64,000 nt of DNA from MFD01213-c1 sp963704405 (GCA_963704405.1 OY969903.1:124001-188000), one strand, 5' to 3'; counted from the first letter of the stretch, positions 36,395 through 45,179 are shown. The notes: a model not told the origin generated them from the letters alone. Translations and numbers: made by a program.

Positions 36395-36547
36395 GAACGC
36401 CAAGACGCTGAGGCCGCCAAGGTAGGAGGGGTAGGAGCAGCGGGAATGGTGGAAACTAGATCGGCTCCACTTTTGTCATTTGAGCATTCCTCATTCGAAT
36501 TTTTTCCCTTCTCCTCTTGCCGTGGCGTTCTTGGAGCCTTGGCATTC
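36395..36547. repeat. Long imperfect hairpin, GAACGCCAAGACGC type
   Basis: The left arm 36395-36430 (GAACGCCAAGACGCTGAGGC and on) pairs imperfectly with the right arm 36511-36547 (ending GAGCCTTGGCATTC). The loop is about 80 bases and contains GTCATTTGAGCATTC, a word found again at 40092. The hairpin lies between convergent genes and touches the lpxB stop codon. It has no T-run. Confidence 0.65.
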
Positions 36548-37700
36548 ATTCAGCATGTGCAACTGTCCCGCCCTGCGTACCCATTACTTCCATTGCCAGT
36601 TTCGCCACATTCATTGATGCCCCTGGATTATCCAGGGTTCGAATCAGATGCGTGAGTTGGTCCACCTGTTCAGCCAGCTTTGGTGGATTCTGAAGATAAT
36701 CGACCGCCACATCGCCGACATTTTCCCCCGGTCCGAACCATGGAATAAATTCCGGCACGATATGCTGCCGGGTGTCTGCCAGCAGATTCACCAGAGAATA
36801 GGTCCTGGTCCTTACAAGCCAGCGGCCAAACAGATGCCACAGCAGCGGGTTGGTGCGGTAAACCACCAGCATGGGCACATGATGCCCCGCAACGTGCAGC
36901 GTCGCCGTGCCGCTGACCGTGACGCATAAATCGCAACGCGGCACCATCCGATCAAATTCCCCCTCGGCGAATTCAATATCCGGCGCCCCATTCACCAGCC
37001 GCTCCACGATCGGATGCGTGGCGACGGTTGTCGGCACCAAAAACCGCACCTTCGGAAACGACTGTCTGATGCGCTCGGCAACTTCGAGCATCGGTGGAAA
37101 ATTATATTCCGCTTCTCCCCGCCGCGACCCCGGCAGCAATCCCACGACCGGCGGTCGCGACACAAATTCAGTGGCGATTGGCCGCGGCTGTCGCGCCGGC
37201 AATTCATCAAACAGCGGATGACCGACAAACGTGCTGGTTACTCCATGCCGTCGAAAATATTCCTCCTCAAAAGGCAGGATGCACGCCACATGATCGACCC
37301 ATTTCCGGAGCTTTTTCATCCGCCCTTCGCGCCAGGCCCAGAGTTGCGGCGCGATGTAAAACAAAACCGGCACGCCGCGCCGATGGGCCAGCTTGGCGAA
37401 ATGAAAATTCATCGCCGGCGAATCACAGCAGATCTGCAGATCAGGCGGACTTTTCTTGAAGTATTTCCGCGTCCAGCGCAATAGCCCGAACATCTCAAAT
37501 GCCCGCCAGAATCCCGAAATTCCCATCGCCGCCCGCCCCACGGTTTCATGATGGATCGTCGCCCCCGCCGCGCGCATCTCCGGCCCACCGAGCCCTTCAA
37601 TAACAAGGTCCGGATCAAGCTGCCTGAGGCTGCGAATCAGGTGTGCCGCGTGCTGATCGCCGCTCACCTCCGCAACCGTGATAAAGACCCTTCGCGGCAT
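36546..37700 (-). CDS. lpxB: Lipid-A-disaccharide synthase
   Basis: The GT19 glycosyltransferase joins UDP-diacylglucosamine and lipid X to make the lipid A disaccharide. Motifs seen: VFITVAEVSGDQHAAHLI at the start, FYIAPQLWAWREGRMKKL, VGLLPGSRRGEAEYNFPPML and LCVTVSGTATLHVAGHHVPM. The start at 37700 (MPRRVFITVAEVSG) fits the family. At 384 residues it is complete. It implies that the organism makes lipid A and has a lipopolysaccharide-type outer leaflet. Confidence 0.92.
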   Translation of the reverse strand: MPRRVFITVAEVSGDQHAAHLIRSLRQLDPDLVIEGLGGPEMRAAGATIHHETVGRAAMGISGFWRAFEMFGLLRWTRKYFKKSPPDLQICCDSPAMNFHFAKLAHRRGVPVLFYIAPQLWAWREGRMKKLRKWVDHVACILPFEEEYFRRHGVTSTFVGHPLFDELPARQPRPIATEFVSRPPVVGLLPGSRRGEAEYNFPPMLEVAERIRQSFPKVRFLVPTTVATHPIVERLVNGAPDIEFAEGEFDRMVPRCDLCVTVSGTATLHVAGHHVPMLVVYRTNPLLWHLFGRWLVRTRTYSLVNLLADTRQHIVPEFIPWFGPGENVGDVAVDYLQNPPKLAEQVDQLTHLIRTLDNPGASMNVAKLAMEVMGTQGGTVAHAE

Positions 37701-37877
37701 GACGCGGCTACTGCACCTCAGCGGCGAGGAGGTGTCAAGGCGGGGCCGCAACTCGACATCATTTTCGACATCATTTCAGGGCAGCCCCCGGACCATCTGA
37801 TCTCCCAGCGGCGGGCGAGCGATGCGGGCATCATAGAAACTTCGCAGACGCTCTTCCGCGCGGCTAGAATCCGCCAT

Positions 37878-38387
37878 ATGAGCACCGCGAATCCACACCC
37901 ATTGAGAAGACTGCCCAACCCGTTCAGACTAAAGCCAAACCCCAGGCACCCTTTCATACAAATCGCCGGCGCCTGTTTAATCGCCGCAATTTTTTTATTT
38001 TCAGTCTCCGTCACTCGCGCAGCGGACGTCGCGGCGGTCCTTCCGCCTTCCACCCAGGGCGCACACCCGGCCACTGCGCCGGTCGGCGTCATCTCTGTTA
38101 GCGATGGCCATCGCACTGTTGAGCTCCTGCGACCGCCCGGTTTTGTGGAAGACCAGATTTCTTCCGCCGCCAACCGTGCGATTGGGACGAAAGAATCGAT
38201 CACCCATCTCACGCTGCTGCCATCAGACCAGCCGACTGATTCCGGTTATGTCGCAAAGTTCATCGCCGGCAGCCAGCAGAACATGCAGCAGGCGAAGGGC
38301 GCCGACCTGATCCAGCCACCCACTCAGGAGAGCAGCTCAGAGTTTCTGATGGTGATGCACTACCAGGGCGCACCGCATCCAGACTGA
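37878..38387 (+). CDS. Exported protein with TPR-like end, N-terminal part
   Basis: After a long basic n-region comes a signal helix (AGACLIAAIFLFSVSVTRAA). The next ~110 residues form a beta-rich domain (VISVSDGHRTVELLRPPGFV, YVAKFIAGSQQNMQQAKGAD) with no recognised family. The frame stops at HYQGAPHPD, while RLTDTTIRWRKVGSI continues in another frame from 38381, so one base is added or two are lost near 38378. It should be read together with 38381-39493. Confidence 0.6.
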   Translation: MSTANPHPLRRLPNPFRLKPNPRHPFIQIAGACLIAAIFLFSVSVTRAADVAAVLPPSTQGAHPATAPVGVISVSDGHRTVELLRPPGFVEDQISSAANRAIGTKESITHLTLLPSDQPTDSGYVAKFIAGSQQNMQQAKGADLIQPPTQESSSEFLMVMHYQGAPHPD

Positions 38388-39493
38388 CCGACACCACCAT
38401 CCGCTGGCGCAAAGTCGGATCCATCACCCTGCAGGCGCAAACCGACGTTCAATCCGAGGACCAGACCACCATCAAATCCGTCAATAATGCCGTTGCCGAG
38501 ATGATGATCGGCGCAAAAATTCCCGGCCAAACCGCCAGCGCCCCGGCGAGCAACAGCACTGATCCCACTGCCTCGGCCGGCCCGGCGCCCGCTACCTCCG
38601 ACGCTCAAACCGCCGGCAACACCATTGCCGGCCCCAAAGAACAACTCGCCGGCGGCATCCTCGAATTCGCCTCGCCCCCCGCCTTCGAGCAGGCCGGCAC
38701 ATCCAAAGGGGGCGCCTCAAAGGATTATCTTTCTCCGGACGCCGCCACCGAAGTGATTGTCAGCGTGCTGCCAACTGAAACCACCTGGAATTCCAGCACC
38801 GGCCCGCTTCAGCTCAATACAGCCAAACGAGAACTCGCCCCAACGAAGCCATCCGCTGGTCCCGAGCTGCTCAGCGGTGGCAAGATGCCGATCGAAATCC
38901 ACTGGTCCACGACCAAAGATGGCAAACCCGCCAACGGCTACCGCTTGTTCCGCAAGGTGGGCCCGCGCATTCCGCGATGCGATGTCATCACCATCGGCGA
39001 TCCTGCCGGCGCTCTGCAGATCGGCGAACAGGTGCTGCTCAGCATGACGTCCACCCAGAGCGCCGAGGATCCCAAAAACAACGTCGCAGAAACTTCATCA
39101 CACGCATCTCTCGAAACCAAAGCCAACCAGCGCGCCCAGGCCGCCCTGGAGCAAGCGAAGAAACTTGCAACCGACCGCAAGGACGACGAAGCCTACACGA
39201 AGTTCAAGTACATTTTGAACGAGTATCCCGGTTCCACCGCTGCGACGGAGGCCCGCCAGGCAGTGGATAATTACGAAGCCGATCCAACCTTCGCAAACCG
39301 CCACAAGAAGGCGCCCACCGGTAATAATGACGACAAAGCCGCCGGTGCCCTGGCCATGGCTGATAACTACGCAACGCTGGGAAAAGTCGACGCCGCCAAA
39401 GAAAAATATCAGCAGATCATTGCCCAATACCCCAACACCCCCTCGGCGGCCAAAGCCAAAAAACGCCTGGCCAACCTGGCAACAGGACATTAA
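38381..39493 (+). CDS. Exported protein with TPR-like end, C-terminal part
   Basis: The frame is open from 38381 (RLTDTTIRWRKVGS) although its first ATG is at 38501. It holds an Ala/Thr/Pro-rich linker, a beta domain (MPIEIHWSTTKDGKPANGYR, LFRKVGPRIPRCDVITIGDP) and two TPR-like units: KLATDRKDDEAYTKFKYILN and YATLGKVDAAKEKYQQIIAQ, each followed by a YPG/YPN turn. Such repeats bind other proteins. The specific function is unknown. It is joined to 37878-38387 by a frameshift. Confidence 0.6.
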   Translation, partial: RLTDTTIRWRKVGSITLQAQTDVQSEDQTTIKSVNNAVAEMMIGAKIPGQTASAPASNSTDPTASAGPAPATSDAQTAGNTIAGPKEQLAGGILEFASPPAFEQAGTSKGGASKDYLSPDAATEVIVSVLPTETTWNSSTGPLQLNTAKRELAPTKPSAGPELLSGGKMPIEIHWSTTKDGKPANGYRLFRKVGPRIPRCDVITIGDPAGALQIGEQVLLSMTSTQSAEDPKNNVAETSSHASLETKANQRAQAALEQAKKLATDRKDDEAYTKFKYILNEYPGSTAATEARQAVDNYEADPTFANRHKKAPTGNNDDKAAGALAMADNYATLGKVDAAKEKYQQIIAQYPNTPSAAKAKKRLANLATGH

Positions 39494-39580
39494 ACCATGA
39501 AACGAACGGCGTATTGATCGGATGCCCGCAGGGCCTGCTAAAAGCATGCCGTGCATCAAACAACCCCAATGGAGCGCTTC

Positions 39581-40006
39581 ATGAACACCCCATTCCGTCC
39601 CGCCACCATTATTCTGTCAGCTATCTGTCTGATGCTGCTCGGCGCCGCCGCAGCTCCCACTCCTCTTATGCGCGACCCGCTCGTTGGCACATGGAGCGTC
39701 ACCGTCACCCCCGATAACGACGCCCGCCACGATGGCGAGAAAGACTTCAAAGAAACCCTTATCTTCAAAGGCGCAACCTTTGAAGCTACCGTCTGGAAAA
39801 AACATGGCTTTGAAGCCGGCCCCTATGAAGAAGACATCCGTCAAGGCGGTGTAGGCGCCTTCACCGCCGTCCAAAACAGCAAAACCGGCGAAGGCACCGC
39901 CAATTGGTCCGGCTCCGTAATGGCCGTTGACATGCGCGGCGACCTCAAATGGACCAAAAAAGACGGAACCGTGGAGAACTACACGTTCACCGGAACCAAA
40001 GATTAA
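39581..40006 (+). CDS. Small exported protein of unknown function
   Basis: The ATG at 39581 follows GGAG by six bases and starts a signal peptide (MNTPFRPATIILSAICLMLL, then GAAAAP). The mature ~115 residues look like a small beta-barrel: PLVGTWSVTVTPDND, FKETLIFKGATFEATVWKKH, and YTFTGTKD at the end. The pattern of a "GTW...F...G" barrel resembles lipocalin-like or DUF-type binding domains, but I do not recognise the family. Confidence 0.65.
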   Translation: MNTPFRPATIILSAICLMLLGAAAAPTPLMRDPLVGTWSVTVTPDNDARHDGEKDFKETLIFKGATFEATVWKKHGFEAGPYEEDIRQGGVGAFTAVQNSKTGEGTANWSGSVMAVDMRGDLKWTKKDGTVENYTFTGTKD

Positions 40007-40083
40007 GCGTCCAAAATCGACGCCTGCACAACTTTTGTCACCGGCTGTTCATGAGGCGAAAATTCCCGATGCTTCCCCGCTTG

Positions 40084-40130
40084 GTCATTCGGTCATTTGA
40101 GCATTCGCCATTGATTCGTCATTCAAATTT
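40084..40130. repeat. CATTCGTCATTC-type word repeat
   Basis: The stretch repeats GTCATT/GCATTC/CCATT words (GGTCATTCGGTCATTTGAGC, then ATTCGCCATTGATTCGTCAT). Its end TTTCGCC can pair with GGCGAAA about 70 bases upstream. GTCATTTGAGCATTC is shared exactly with the loop of the hairpin at 36395. Confidence 0.5.
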
Positions 40131-40137
40131 CGCCCCC

Positions 40138-41409
40138 TTATTCTCCCGGCTCCGCATGTTCCAGAATTTCGGTGGGCCGCTGCGGATTCACATATCCGCC
40201 GCGTGTCGCGTCGTAATTTTCAAACGGCATATCGTACATCTGCCCGGTCGAGGTATCTTTCATCCGCTCATATCCCAGCGTGGTCTCTTCCCATTTCTGA
40301 CTGATACGGTCCTGGCTTTTATTGCGTTCTTCCCACGATGACATGATGCTCGAATCATCGAGCGGTCGATTCTTTGGCAACGTAATCCGGTCCTGCAGCG
40401 CAACCTGCCGCGGATTGGTGATCGTCACGCTCTCGGCGACCGCCGGCAACCAGGTTTTCACTTTGTCCCACTGCTCCGGCGCAGACCCCGCCGACTGTAG
40501 AAACGCCGTATATTGCCCCCAGCCGTTGACGATTGCGCACGTGCATAACCCATGAAATGCACCTCCATTCAAATTATAAGTCATTTCCATCTGCGTGATC
40601 TTCATCGGCATGCCGGCATAATTCTGATCCGGCAAATCTTTGCTTGCCAGGATCTTCATATTCTGCAGCCCGCACTGCGGCAGAAACACTTCCACAAACC
40701 GCCGCGGCGAAGATTGGCCCGGCGCGCCCACCAGCAGCGCACTCGATGCCCCCGCTGAATTGTCCGGCGAAGAAATGTCCACCCCGTTAGTCGTTTCGTT
40801 GCTATGCCAGTCCTTCGGCATTGACCATCGAAAATATTGCCCCTGCTGAACCTGAAGCATCGGCCGATCCAGTGCTACCTTCGGCGATGGCTTGGCCGGT
40901 GATGCCTCAACCGGCGGCGCTGCCGCGGCGGGTATTGCCCCAACCGACGGCGCTGCCGCGGCCGGCGCCGCTTCCGGCGGCGCCAGCGGATTGGGAACCG
41001 CCGCGGGCGCATCGGCCAGCGGGTTCTCCACATGCTGCCGATTCAGTTCATAATGAGTCTGACCGGTCGTGAACGAAAGATGGTCATGATCAATTGTCGC
41101 ATTGAACGCGAACGAGTTGCCATCATTTACAAACGAGCCTTCAATCTGGTTGTCCTTAATGGTGGCTTTCAACGGGAACTCTTTGCTTCCCAACTTCGCC
41201 ACCCCTGCGACCTGATCCGCCTGCGGCGTCAGCACCAGCGTCAGCCGACCGTCGGTGAATGTCCCATTAAAGTCCGCGCGGCTCGCCGGCACTTCATCCC
41301 CGCTGGCAATCACACAGGTTGTCAGCAGCAGAAGACAGAGCCACATAATGATGTGGCCCCAGTTGGCGTCGTAAACTTCATTCGATGCTGTAACATTTTG
41401 ATTGTGCAT
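40138..41409 (-). CDS. Exported protein of unknown function with Pro/Ala linker
   Basis: The 423-residue protein has an N-terminal helix (IIMWLCLLLLTTCVIASG) as signal or anchor. A small beta domain follows (DFNGTFTDGRLTLVLTPQAD, VAKLGSKEFPLKATIKDNQI; about residues 45-125), then a Pro/Ala linker (about 130-175). A second domain contains FRWSMPKDWHSNETTNGVDI and FHGLCTCAIVNGWGQYTAFL, resembling DUF1795/PsbP-like folds by pattern only. A charged C-terminus ends in TEILEHAEPGE. No function is assigned. Confidence 0.65.
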   Translation of the reverse strand: MHNQNVTASNEVYDANWGHIIMWLCLLLLTTCVIASGDEVPASRADFNGTFTDGRLTLVLTPQADQVAGVAKLGSKEFPLKATIKDNQIEGSFVNDGNSFAFNATIDHDHLSFTTGQTHYELNRQHVENPLADAPAAVPNPLAPPEAAPAAAAPSVGAIPAAAAPPVEASPAKPSPKVALDRPMLQVQQGQYFRWSMPKDWHSNETTNGVDISSPDNSAGASSALLVGAPGQSSPRRFVEVFLPQCGLQNMKILASKDLPDQNYAGMPMKITQMEMTYNLNGGAFHGLCTCAIVNGWGQYTAFLQSAGSAPEQWDKVKTWLPAVAESVTITNPRQVALQDRITLPKNRPLDDSSIMSSWEERNKSQDRISQKWEETTLGYERMKDTSTGQMYDMPFENYDATRGGYVNPQRPTEILEHAEPGE

Positions 41410-41524
41410 GGCAAAAACCTCTTCAAAAATCGTCCGCTTTCATTCGCGGTCTACATCAATAGATTCGTCGCCATACCCAGCCGCCTGCGCTGTTAGAAAA
41501 CCCGGCGCGGCGCATAACCCTGCC

Positions 41525-41923
41525 ATGCATAAACCCCTTAAAACACCAACTTTAAGCATGTCCCTTAAACTCCTCAATGAGGAAGTTATAGCCTGCGTCC
41601 GATGTCCCCGGCTGGTCGTTTATCGATCCGAGGTCGCCGTCACCAAGCGACGGGCCTTTCTCGACTGGACTTATTGGGGCCGCCCGATACCAAGTCTTGG
41701 AGATCCGGCAGCACAAATCTGGATCATCGGTCTGGCCCCGGCGGCTCATGGTGCAAACCGCACTGGCCGCATGTTCACCGGCGATAACAGCGGTAACTTT
41801 CTCTTCGCCTCTTTATACCGTTGCGGATTAGCAAATCAGCCAAAAAGTATCTCGCGCGATGATGGGCTCGCATTGAACAACTGCTTCATCAGCGCAACTG
41901 CCCGCTGCGCCCCCGGACAATAA
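41525..41923 (+). CDS. Uracil-DNA glycosylase family 5 (UDGb-like), N-terminal part
   Basis: The protein shows the Fe-S cluster-type Cys motif start (VIACVRCPRLVVY) and the family 5 active-site motif GLAPAAHGANRTGRMFTGD, in which the usual catalytic Asp of family 4 is replaced as expected for UDGb. It removes uracil and related deaminated bases from DNA. The frame ends at RCAPGQ inside a run of five C (41910-41914). Reading on in another frame gives PDNKPLPEEVSNCSEYL, the normal continuation. Together with 41913-42242 it makes one glycosylase. Confidence 0.8.
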   Translation: MHKPLKTPTLSMSLKLLNEEVIACVRCPRLVVYRSEVAVTKRRAFLDWTYWGRPIPSLGDPAAQIWIIGLAPAAHGANRTGRMFTGDNSGNFLFASLYRCGLANQPKSISRDDGLALNNCFISATARCAPGQ

Positions 41924-42242
41924 ACCGCTGCCCGAGGAAGTCTCTAATTGTTCCGAATATCTGGATCGGGAATGGCGCCTGCTCAAACGCAAGCGAGCGA
42001 TCCTCGCCCTCGGCGCTATCGCCTGGAACGCCGCCCTCGCCTTGGCAGCCCGAAATGGCTGCAAAATTCCAATCCCCAAAGCACCCTTCAGGCACGGCGC
42101 CGAATTAGAGCTATGCGAGGCGCTAACCCTGGTCGGCTCCTACCACGTCAGCCAGCAAAACACCTTCACCCGAAGGCTAACGCCAGAAATGTTCGATGCT
42201 GTTGTGAAACGATGCCTGTCCATGGCGGAACAACAGCCATAA
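41913..42242 (+). CDS. Uracil-DNA glycosylase family 5, C-terminal part (frameshifted)
   Basis: This is the second half of the glycosylase, with PDNKPLPEEVSNCSEYLDRE, LGAIAWNAALALAARNG and the active-site His region LVGSYHVSQQNTFTRRLTPE. Two more Cys for the Fe-S cluster are expected in this part; one is in EEVSNCSEYL. The join falls at a C run, a typical place for a base-count error. Confidence 0.78.
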   Translation, partial: PDNKPLPEEVSNCSEYLDREWRLLKRKRAILALGAIAWNAALALAARNGCKIPIPKAPFRHGAELELCEALTLVGSYHVSQQNTFTRRLTPEMFDAVVKRCLSMAEQQP

Positions 42243-42305
42243 CGCCGGAAACCGGTAAGTTCGATTTAACTGCCTTCGACATTTGAAATGTCCCCCATCC
42301 CACAT

Positions 42306-42761
42306 TCACGCATCAAAACTATCCGATTCCGCCCCCACATCCGTCAGGCCGCCGCTCAGTTGTAATTCCAAGACCTGAATCAACTGTTCCGGATCAATCG
42401 GTTTCAATAACAGCGGAGGGAGTTGCTGCTCGCGCAGCCGATGCATCTTGTGCTGGATTTCATCCACCGGCATTCCAGAAAGAAGAATGACCGGAAGCGA
42501 TCGCCGATGATCCTGCAGATAATTCAGGACACTGAATCCATCCCCCTGCGGCATGTTGAGATCGAGAAGCATCAAATCGACCTGCGTGTTCTTCAGATGC
42601 AGAAGCGCCGAATTCCCATCGCCGGCTTCGGTGACGTCGTAACCGCTTTTGCGAAGGTAATGCGATAGCGCAAGCCGCTCCACCGGCGAGTCATCGACGA
42701 CAAGGAGCCGGGGGGCGATGGATTGGCCGGGAATACCCGCAGGTTCTGCCTGCATTTCCAT
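42306..42761 (-). CDS. Single-domain response regulator
   Basis: The 151-residue protein is a receiver domain only: acidic pair VVDDSP, phospho-acceptor Asp in LMLLDLNMPQGDGF, Thr/Ser position in VILLSGMP and Lys in LLLKPIDP. About 17 residues precede it. With no output domain it acts by binding partners, as CheY or SpoOF types do. No histidine kinase is encoded nearby. Confidence 0.88.
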   Translation of the reverse strand: MEMQAEPAGIPGQSIAPRLLVVDDSPVERLALSHYLRKSGYDVTEAGDGNSALLHLKNTQVDLMLLDLNMPQGDGFSVLNYLQDHRRSLPVILLSGMPVDEIQHKMHRLREQQLPPLLLKPIDPEQLIQVLELQLSGGLTDVGAESDSFDA

Positions 42762-42847
42762 ATTATTTGTCTGCGCGTAAGTTCTTGCAACGGCAAATTT
42801 GTGGAGGTCCGAAAAGATCGCATCTCCGGCAACAGCTATAGTTGCGG

Positions 42848-42853
42848 TATAAT
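42848..42853 (+). promoter_or_regulatory. TATAAT box immediately upstream of xseB
   Basis: TATAAT ends six bases before the xseB ATG at 42860, the same spacing as at hicB. Transcription would begin at or near the start codon. No good -35 was found, and AGG within the spacer may still help a longer transcript. Confidence 0.45.
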
Positions 42854-42859
42854 CAGGTC

Positions 42860-43117
42860 ATGGCCAAGAAGAATCAGACCTCGCCAAAAAATTTTGAAGA
42901 AGCGCTGACAGAACTTGAAGGCATTCTCGCCGAGATTGAAAGCGGGGGAGTGGGGCTGGAAGAAAGCCTGCTCAAATACGAGCGAGGGACTTTCCTGATT
43001 CAGCACTGCCGAGGCGTTCTGACCACGGCTGAAAAACAAGTGGAACTGCTTTCAAAAACGCCCGATGGCGGACTGCAGAGTTCGCCGATGGCGGCAACCG
43101 AAAGCGATGAAACGTGA
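42860..43117 (+). CDS. xseB: Exodeoxyribonuclease VII small subunit
   Basis: The 85-residue protein has the XseB helical pattern FEEALTELEGILAEIESGGV, GLEESLLKYERGTFLIQHCR. It forms, with XseA, the enzyme that degrades single-stranded DNA into acid-soluble pieces. The start at 42860 (MAKKNQTSPK) gives normal length; an ATG six codons earlier would overlap the TATAAT box. The large-subunit gene xseA is not in the window. Confidence 0.9.
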   Translation: MAKKNQTSPKNFEEALTELEGILAEIESGGVGLEESLLKYERGTFLIQHCRGVLTTAEKQVELLSKTPDGGLQSSPMAATESDET

Positions 43118-43165
43118 AGGCATTTGACGCATCATGCGCAGCAGCCGTTTATTCCAATTGTGAAA

Positions 43166-44125
43166 TCAGCCCGTCTTGCCTTTCAAAAACACCAGCCCCA
43201 CTTTTTCTTCCTGGGTTTCTTTGAGGATATTAAAGTCCCAGCCCGCCGCCCTTAAATCTGCATAAAGTTGCTCATTGCGATACGGCACATGCGTTTCCAC
43301 GATCAGGTGGCCGATTCGACCGATCCAATTCCGACAGTTGACGAAGATTTCCGCTTCCGCCCCTTCAACGTCGCACTTGATCAGATCGACGCGGTCAAAC
43401 CCGCTTTCCTGCAGAAGCGTGGGGATGGAAATGCATCGAATGCGCTCCGTCGCTTCGCGCGTCTGCGCTTCGCTGGCCATCTTAAAAGCCCAGCTTCGGG
43501 CATTGCGGTTGATGGCCGCCGAGCCATCGTTTGCCGCAACAAAAGCTTCGACAATCTGCACTCGCTCCGATCGGGCCATGTATTCGCAATTTCGCGCAAT
43601 GGATTGGCAGTTTTCATGATCCGGTTCAACCACCACGATCCGCGAATCTGGCAAGGTGGAACCAAAATAAAGGGCGGCCAACCCCACGTTCCCGCCAAGG
43701 TCTAAAATTTTCGCGTCATGGGGAAGATGCCAGCGGGCAATATCGCGATATTCTCCCTCCTCAAAAATCTCGTGGAAGACCAGAAAATCTGAATTTCCGC
43801 ATCGAATCCAGGCGGGTTGATCGACACCGGCGAGCTTTATACGCAGGCCGCGAATAAACCGCGGCGGCTTTGAGCCTGGCCCGTCTGGTGTGCTGATCCG
43901 AAGGTAAACCGCTTTAATCAGATCGACCGGCGACCGATAGACGCGGCGTTTATGCCACCGTCCGCGAGCAAAACCGTACCATCGCGATAATGGTAATCCC
44001 TTGGCCAATACCCGCCTTCTTTCCATTTGTGCCGCTACACCGGCGACGCCTGTCAGCAGGCTCGTGGCCGGTCCGAATGCCAGGGCAGCATACTGGTGTG
44101 TGGCAGACGGCGGAAGGGTTCGCAT
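43166..44125 (-). CDS. FkbM family methyltransferase
   Basis: The SAM-binding motif is AKILDLGGNVGLAALYFGST, followed by RIVVVEPDHENCQSIARN. FkbM family features are FDRVDLIKCDVEGAEAEIF and HLIVETHVPYRNEQLYADLR. It probably O-methylates a sugar or lipid. About 120 residues precede the domain, with an N-terminal hydrophobic segment (ALAFGPATSLLTGVAGVA). The start at 44125 is one choice; 44164 is also open. It is divergent from the prenyl synthase gene. Confidence 0.82.
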   Translation of the reverse strand: MRTLPPSATHQYAALAFGPATSLLTGVAGVAAQMERRRVLAKGLPLSRWYGFARGRWHKRRVYRSPVDLIKAVYLRISTPDGPGSKPPRFIRGLRIKLAGVDQPAWIRCGNSDFLVFHEIFEEGEYRDIARWHLPHDAKILDLGGNVGLAALYFGSTLPDSRIVVVEPDHENCQSIARNCEYMARSERVQIVEAFVAANDGSAAINRNARSWAFKMASEAQTREATERIRCISIPTLLQESGFDRVDLIKCDVEGAEAEIFVNCRNWIGRIGHLIVETHVPYRNEQLYADLRAAGWDFNILKETQEEKVGLVFLKGKTG

Positions 44126-44164
44126 CAGGGCCGGTGTTTCTTTACAATGCCGGGATAAACACAC

Positions 44165-45088
44165 ATGAGCCAGCTCGCCACTTTACCTGACGCACTAACG
44201 CTGCTCCGCCGACATGGGGAGCGCCTGCACGAATATTTCGTTGTCATCCGCGCTCGCCACCAGCAGGCCCCGGCGCGGCTGGTTGAATCCATCCAGTACA
44301 GCCTGCTCGCCGGCGGTAAGCGCCTGCGGCCCACATTAGTGCTCGAATGCTGCGATGCCTGCCTGGGCGCAAGTGGCCGCAATGCGACTGGCAAGGCGAT
44401 CGCATCCGCGCTCGCCGCCGCCGCCGCGATGGAATTCATCCACACGTTCTCGCTGGTTCATGACGACCTGCCGGCGATGGATGATGACGATCTCCGCCGA
44501 GGCAGACCGACCAACCACAAGGTTTTTGGCGAAGCGATGGCGGTTTTGGCGGGAGATGCGATGGTGACGATGGCATTTGAAATTCTCGCGATTGACGCCG
44601 AACCGGCCGTCGTCCCCACACTCGTGCGCGAACTGGCCCACGCCAGCGGCCCCGAAGGAATGATCGGCGGACAAGTTCTCGACATCGACGGCGAAGAACA
44701 AAACCTCACGCTGCCTCAACTGCAGCAAGTCCATCGCATGAAAACCGGCGCGCTGCTGACCGCATCCTGCCGGCTTGGTGCGATCGCGGCAGGCGCAAGC
44801 GAATCGCACCTCACCGCCGTCACCGAATACGGACGCCATCTCGGCCTCGCATTTCAAATCATTGACGATGTTCTGGATGTGACCAGCACGCCGGAACAGA
44901 TGGGCAAAGCAACAAACAAAGACGCGGCGAAGGGGAAGAACACCTATCCCGTGCTCATGGGCCTGGAAGCCAGCCAGCGCGAAGCACATCATCAATTAAA
45001 TCTTGCCCTTAACGCCCTGAAAGAGCTCGGCCCCGCGGGCGAGGGGCTTCGAAGTCTTGCCAAATTTGTGGTCGAGCGGGAAGCGTGA
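44165..45088 (+). CDS. ispA: Polyprenyl (farnesyl/geranylgeranyl) diphosphate synthase
   Basis: The 307-residue trans-prenyltransferase shows both Asp-rich motifs: LVHDDLPAMDDDDLRRGRPT (first) and FQIIDDVLDVT (second), plus GGKRLRPTLV near the start. It condenses isopentenyl diphosphate with an allylic diphosphate. The chain length cannot be fixed from the sequence, but size and motif order fit IspA. The ATG lies 18 bp after a TACAAT (44142-44147). A GCGCAGAACG-type hairpin begins right after its stop. Confidence 0.88.
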   Translation: MSQLATLPDALTLLRRHGERLHEYFVVIRARHQQAPARLVESIQYSLLAGGKRLRPTLVLECCDACLGASGRNATGKAIASALAAAAAMEFIHTFSLVHDDLPAMDDDDLRRGRPTNHKVFGEAMAVLAGDAMVTMAFEILAIDAEPAVVPTLVRELAHASGPEGMIGGQVLDIDGEEQNLTLPQLQQVHRMKTGALLTASCRLGAIAAGASESHLTAVTEYGRHLGLAFQIIDDVLDVTSTPEQMGKATNKDAAKGKNTYPVLMGLEASQREAHHQLNLALNALKELGPAGEGLRSLAKFVVEREA

Positions 45089-45089
45089 A

Positions 45090-45179
45090 TAAACGCAGAA
45101 CGATGATCGCAGAGCGCAAATCAAAGACAATAATACATCCGTTTTCGATCTGCGCTCTGCGCTCGTCATTCTGCGGTTT
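45090..45179. repeat. Long imperfect hairpin, GCGCAGAACGATGATCGC type (copy B)
   Basis: The left arm from 45090 (AAACGCAGAACGATGATCGC) pairs with the right arm 45147-45179 (GATCTGCGCTCTGCGCTCGT then CATTCTGCGGTTT) at about 27 of 33 positions; the loop is about 27 bases. It starts two bases after the ispA stop codon. The left arm is nearly identical to the hairpin at 28661. Confidence 0.8.

Noticed and set aside
40920..41035. Repeated GGCGCTGCCGCGGC-like words as a tandem repeat element
   Set aside because: They encode a Pro/Ala linker of the protein at 40138-41409 and follow its codons.
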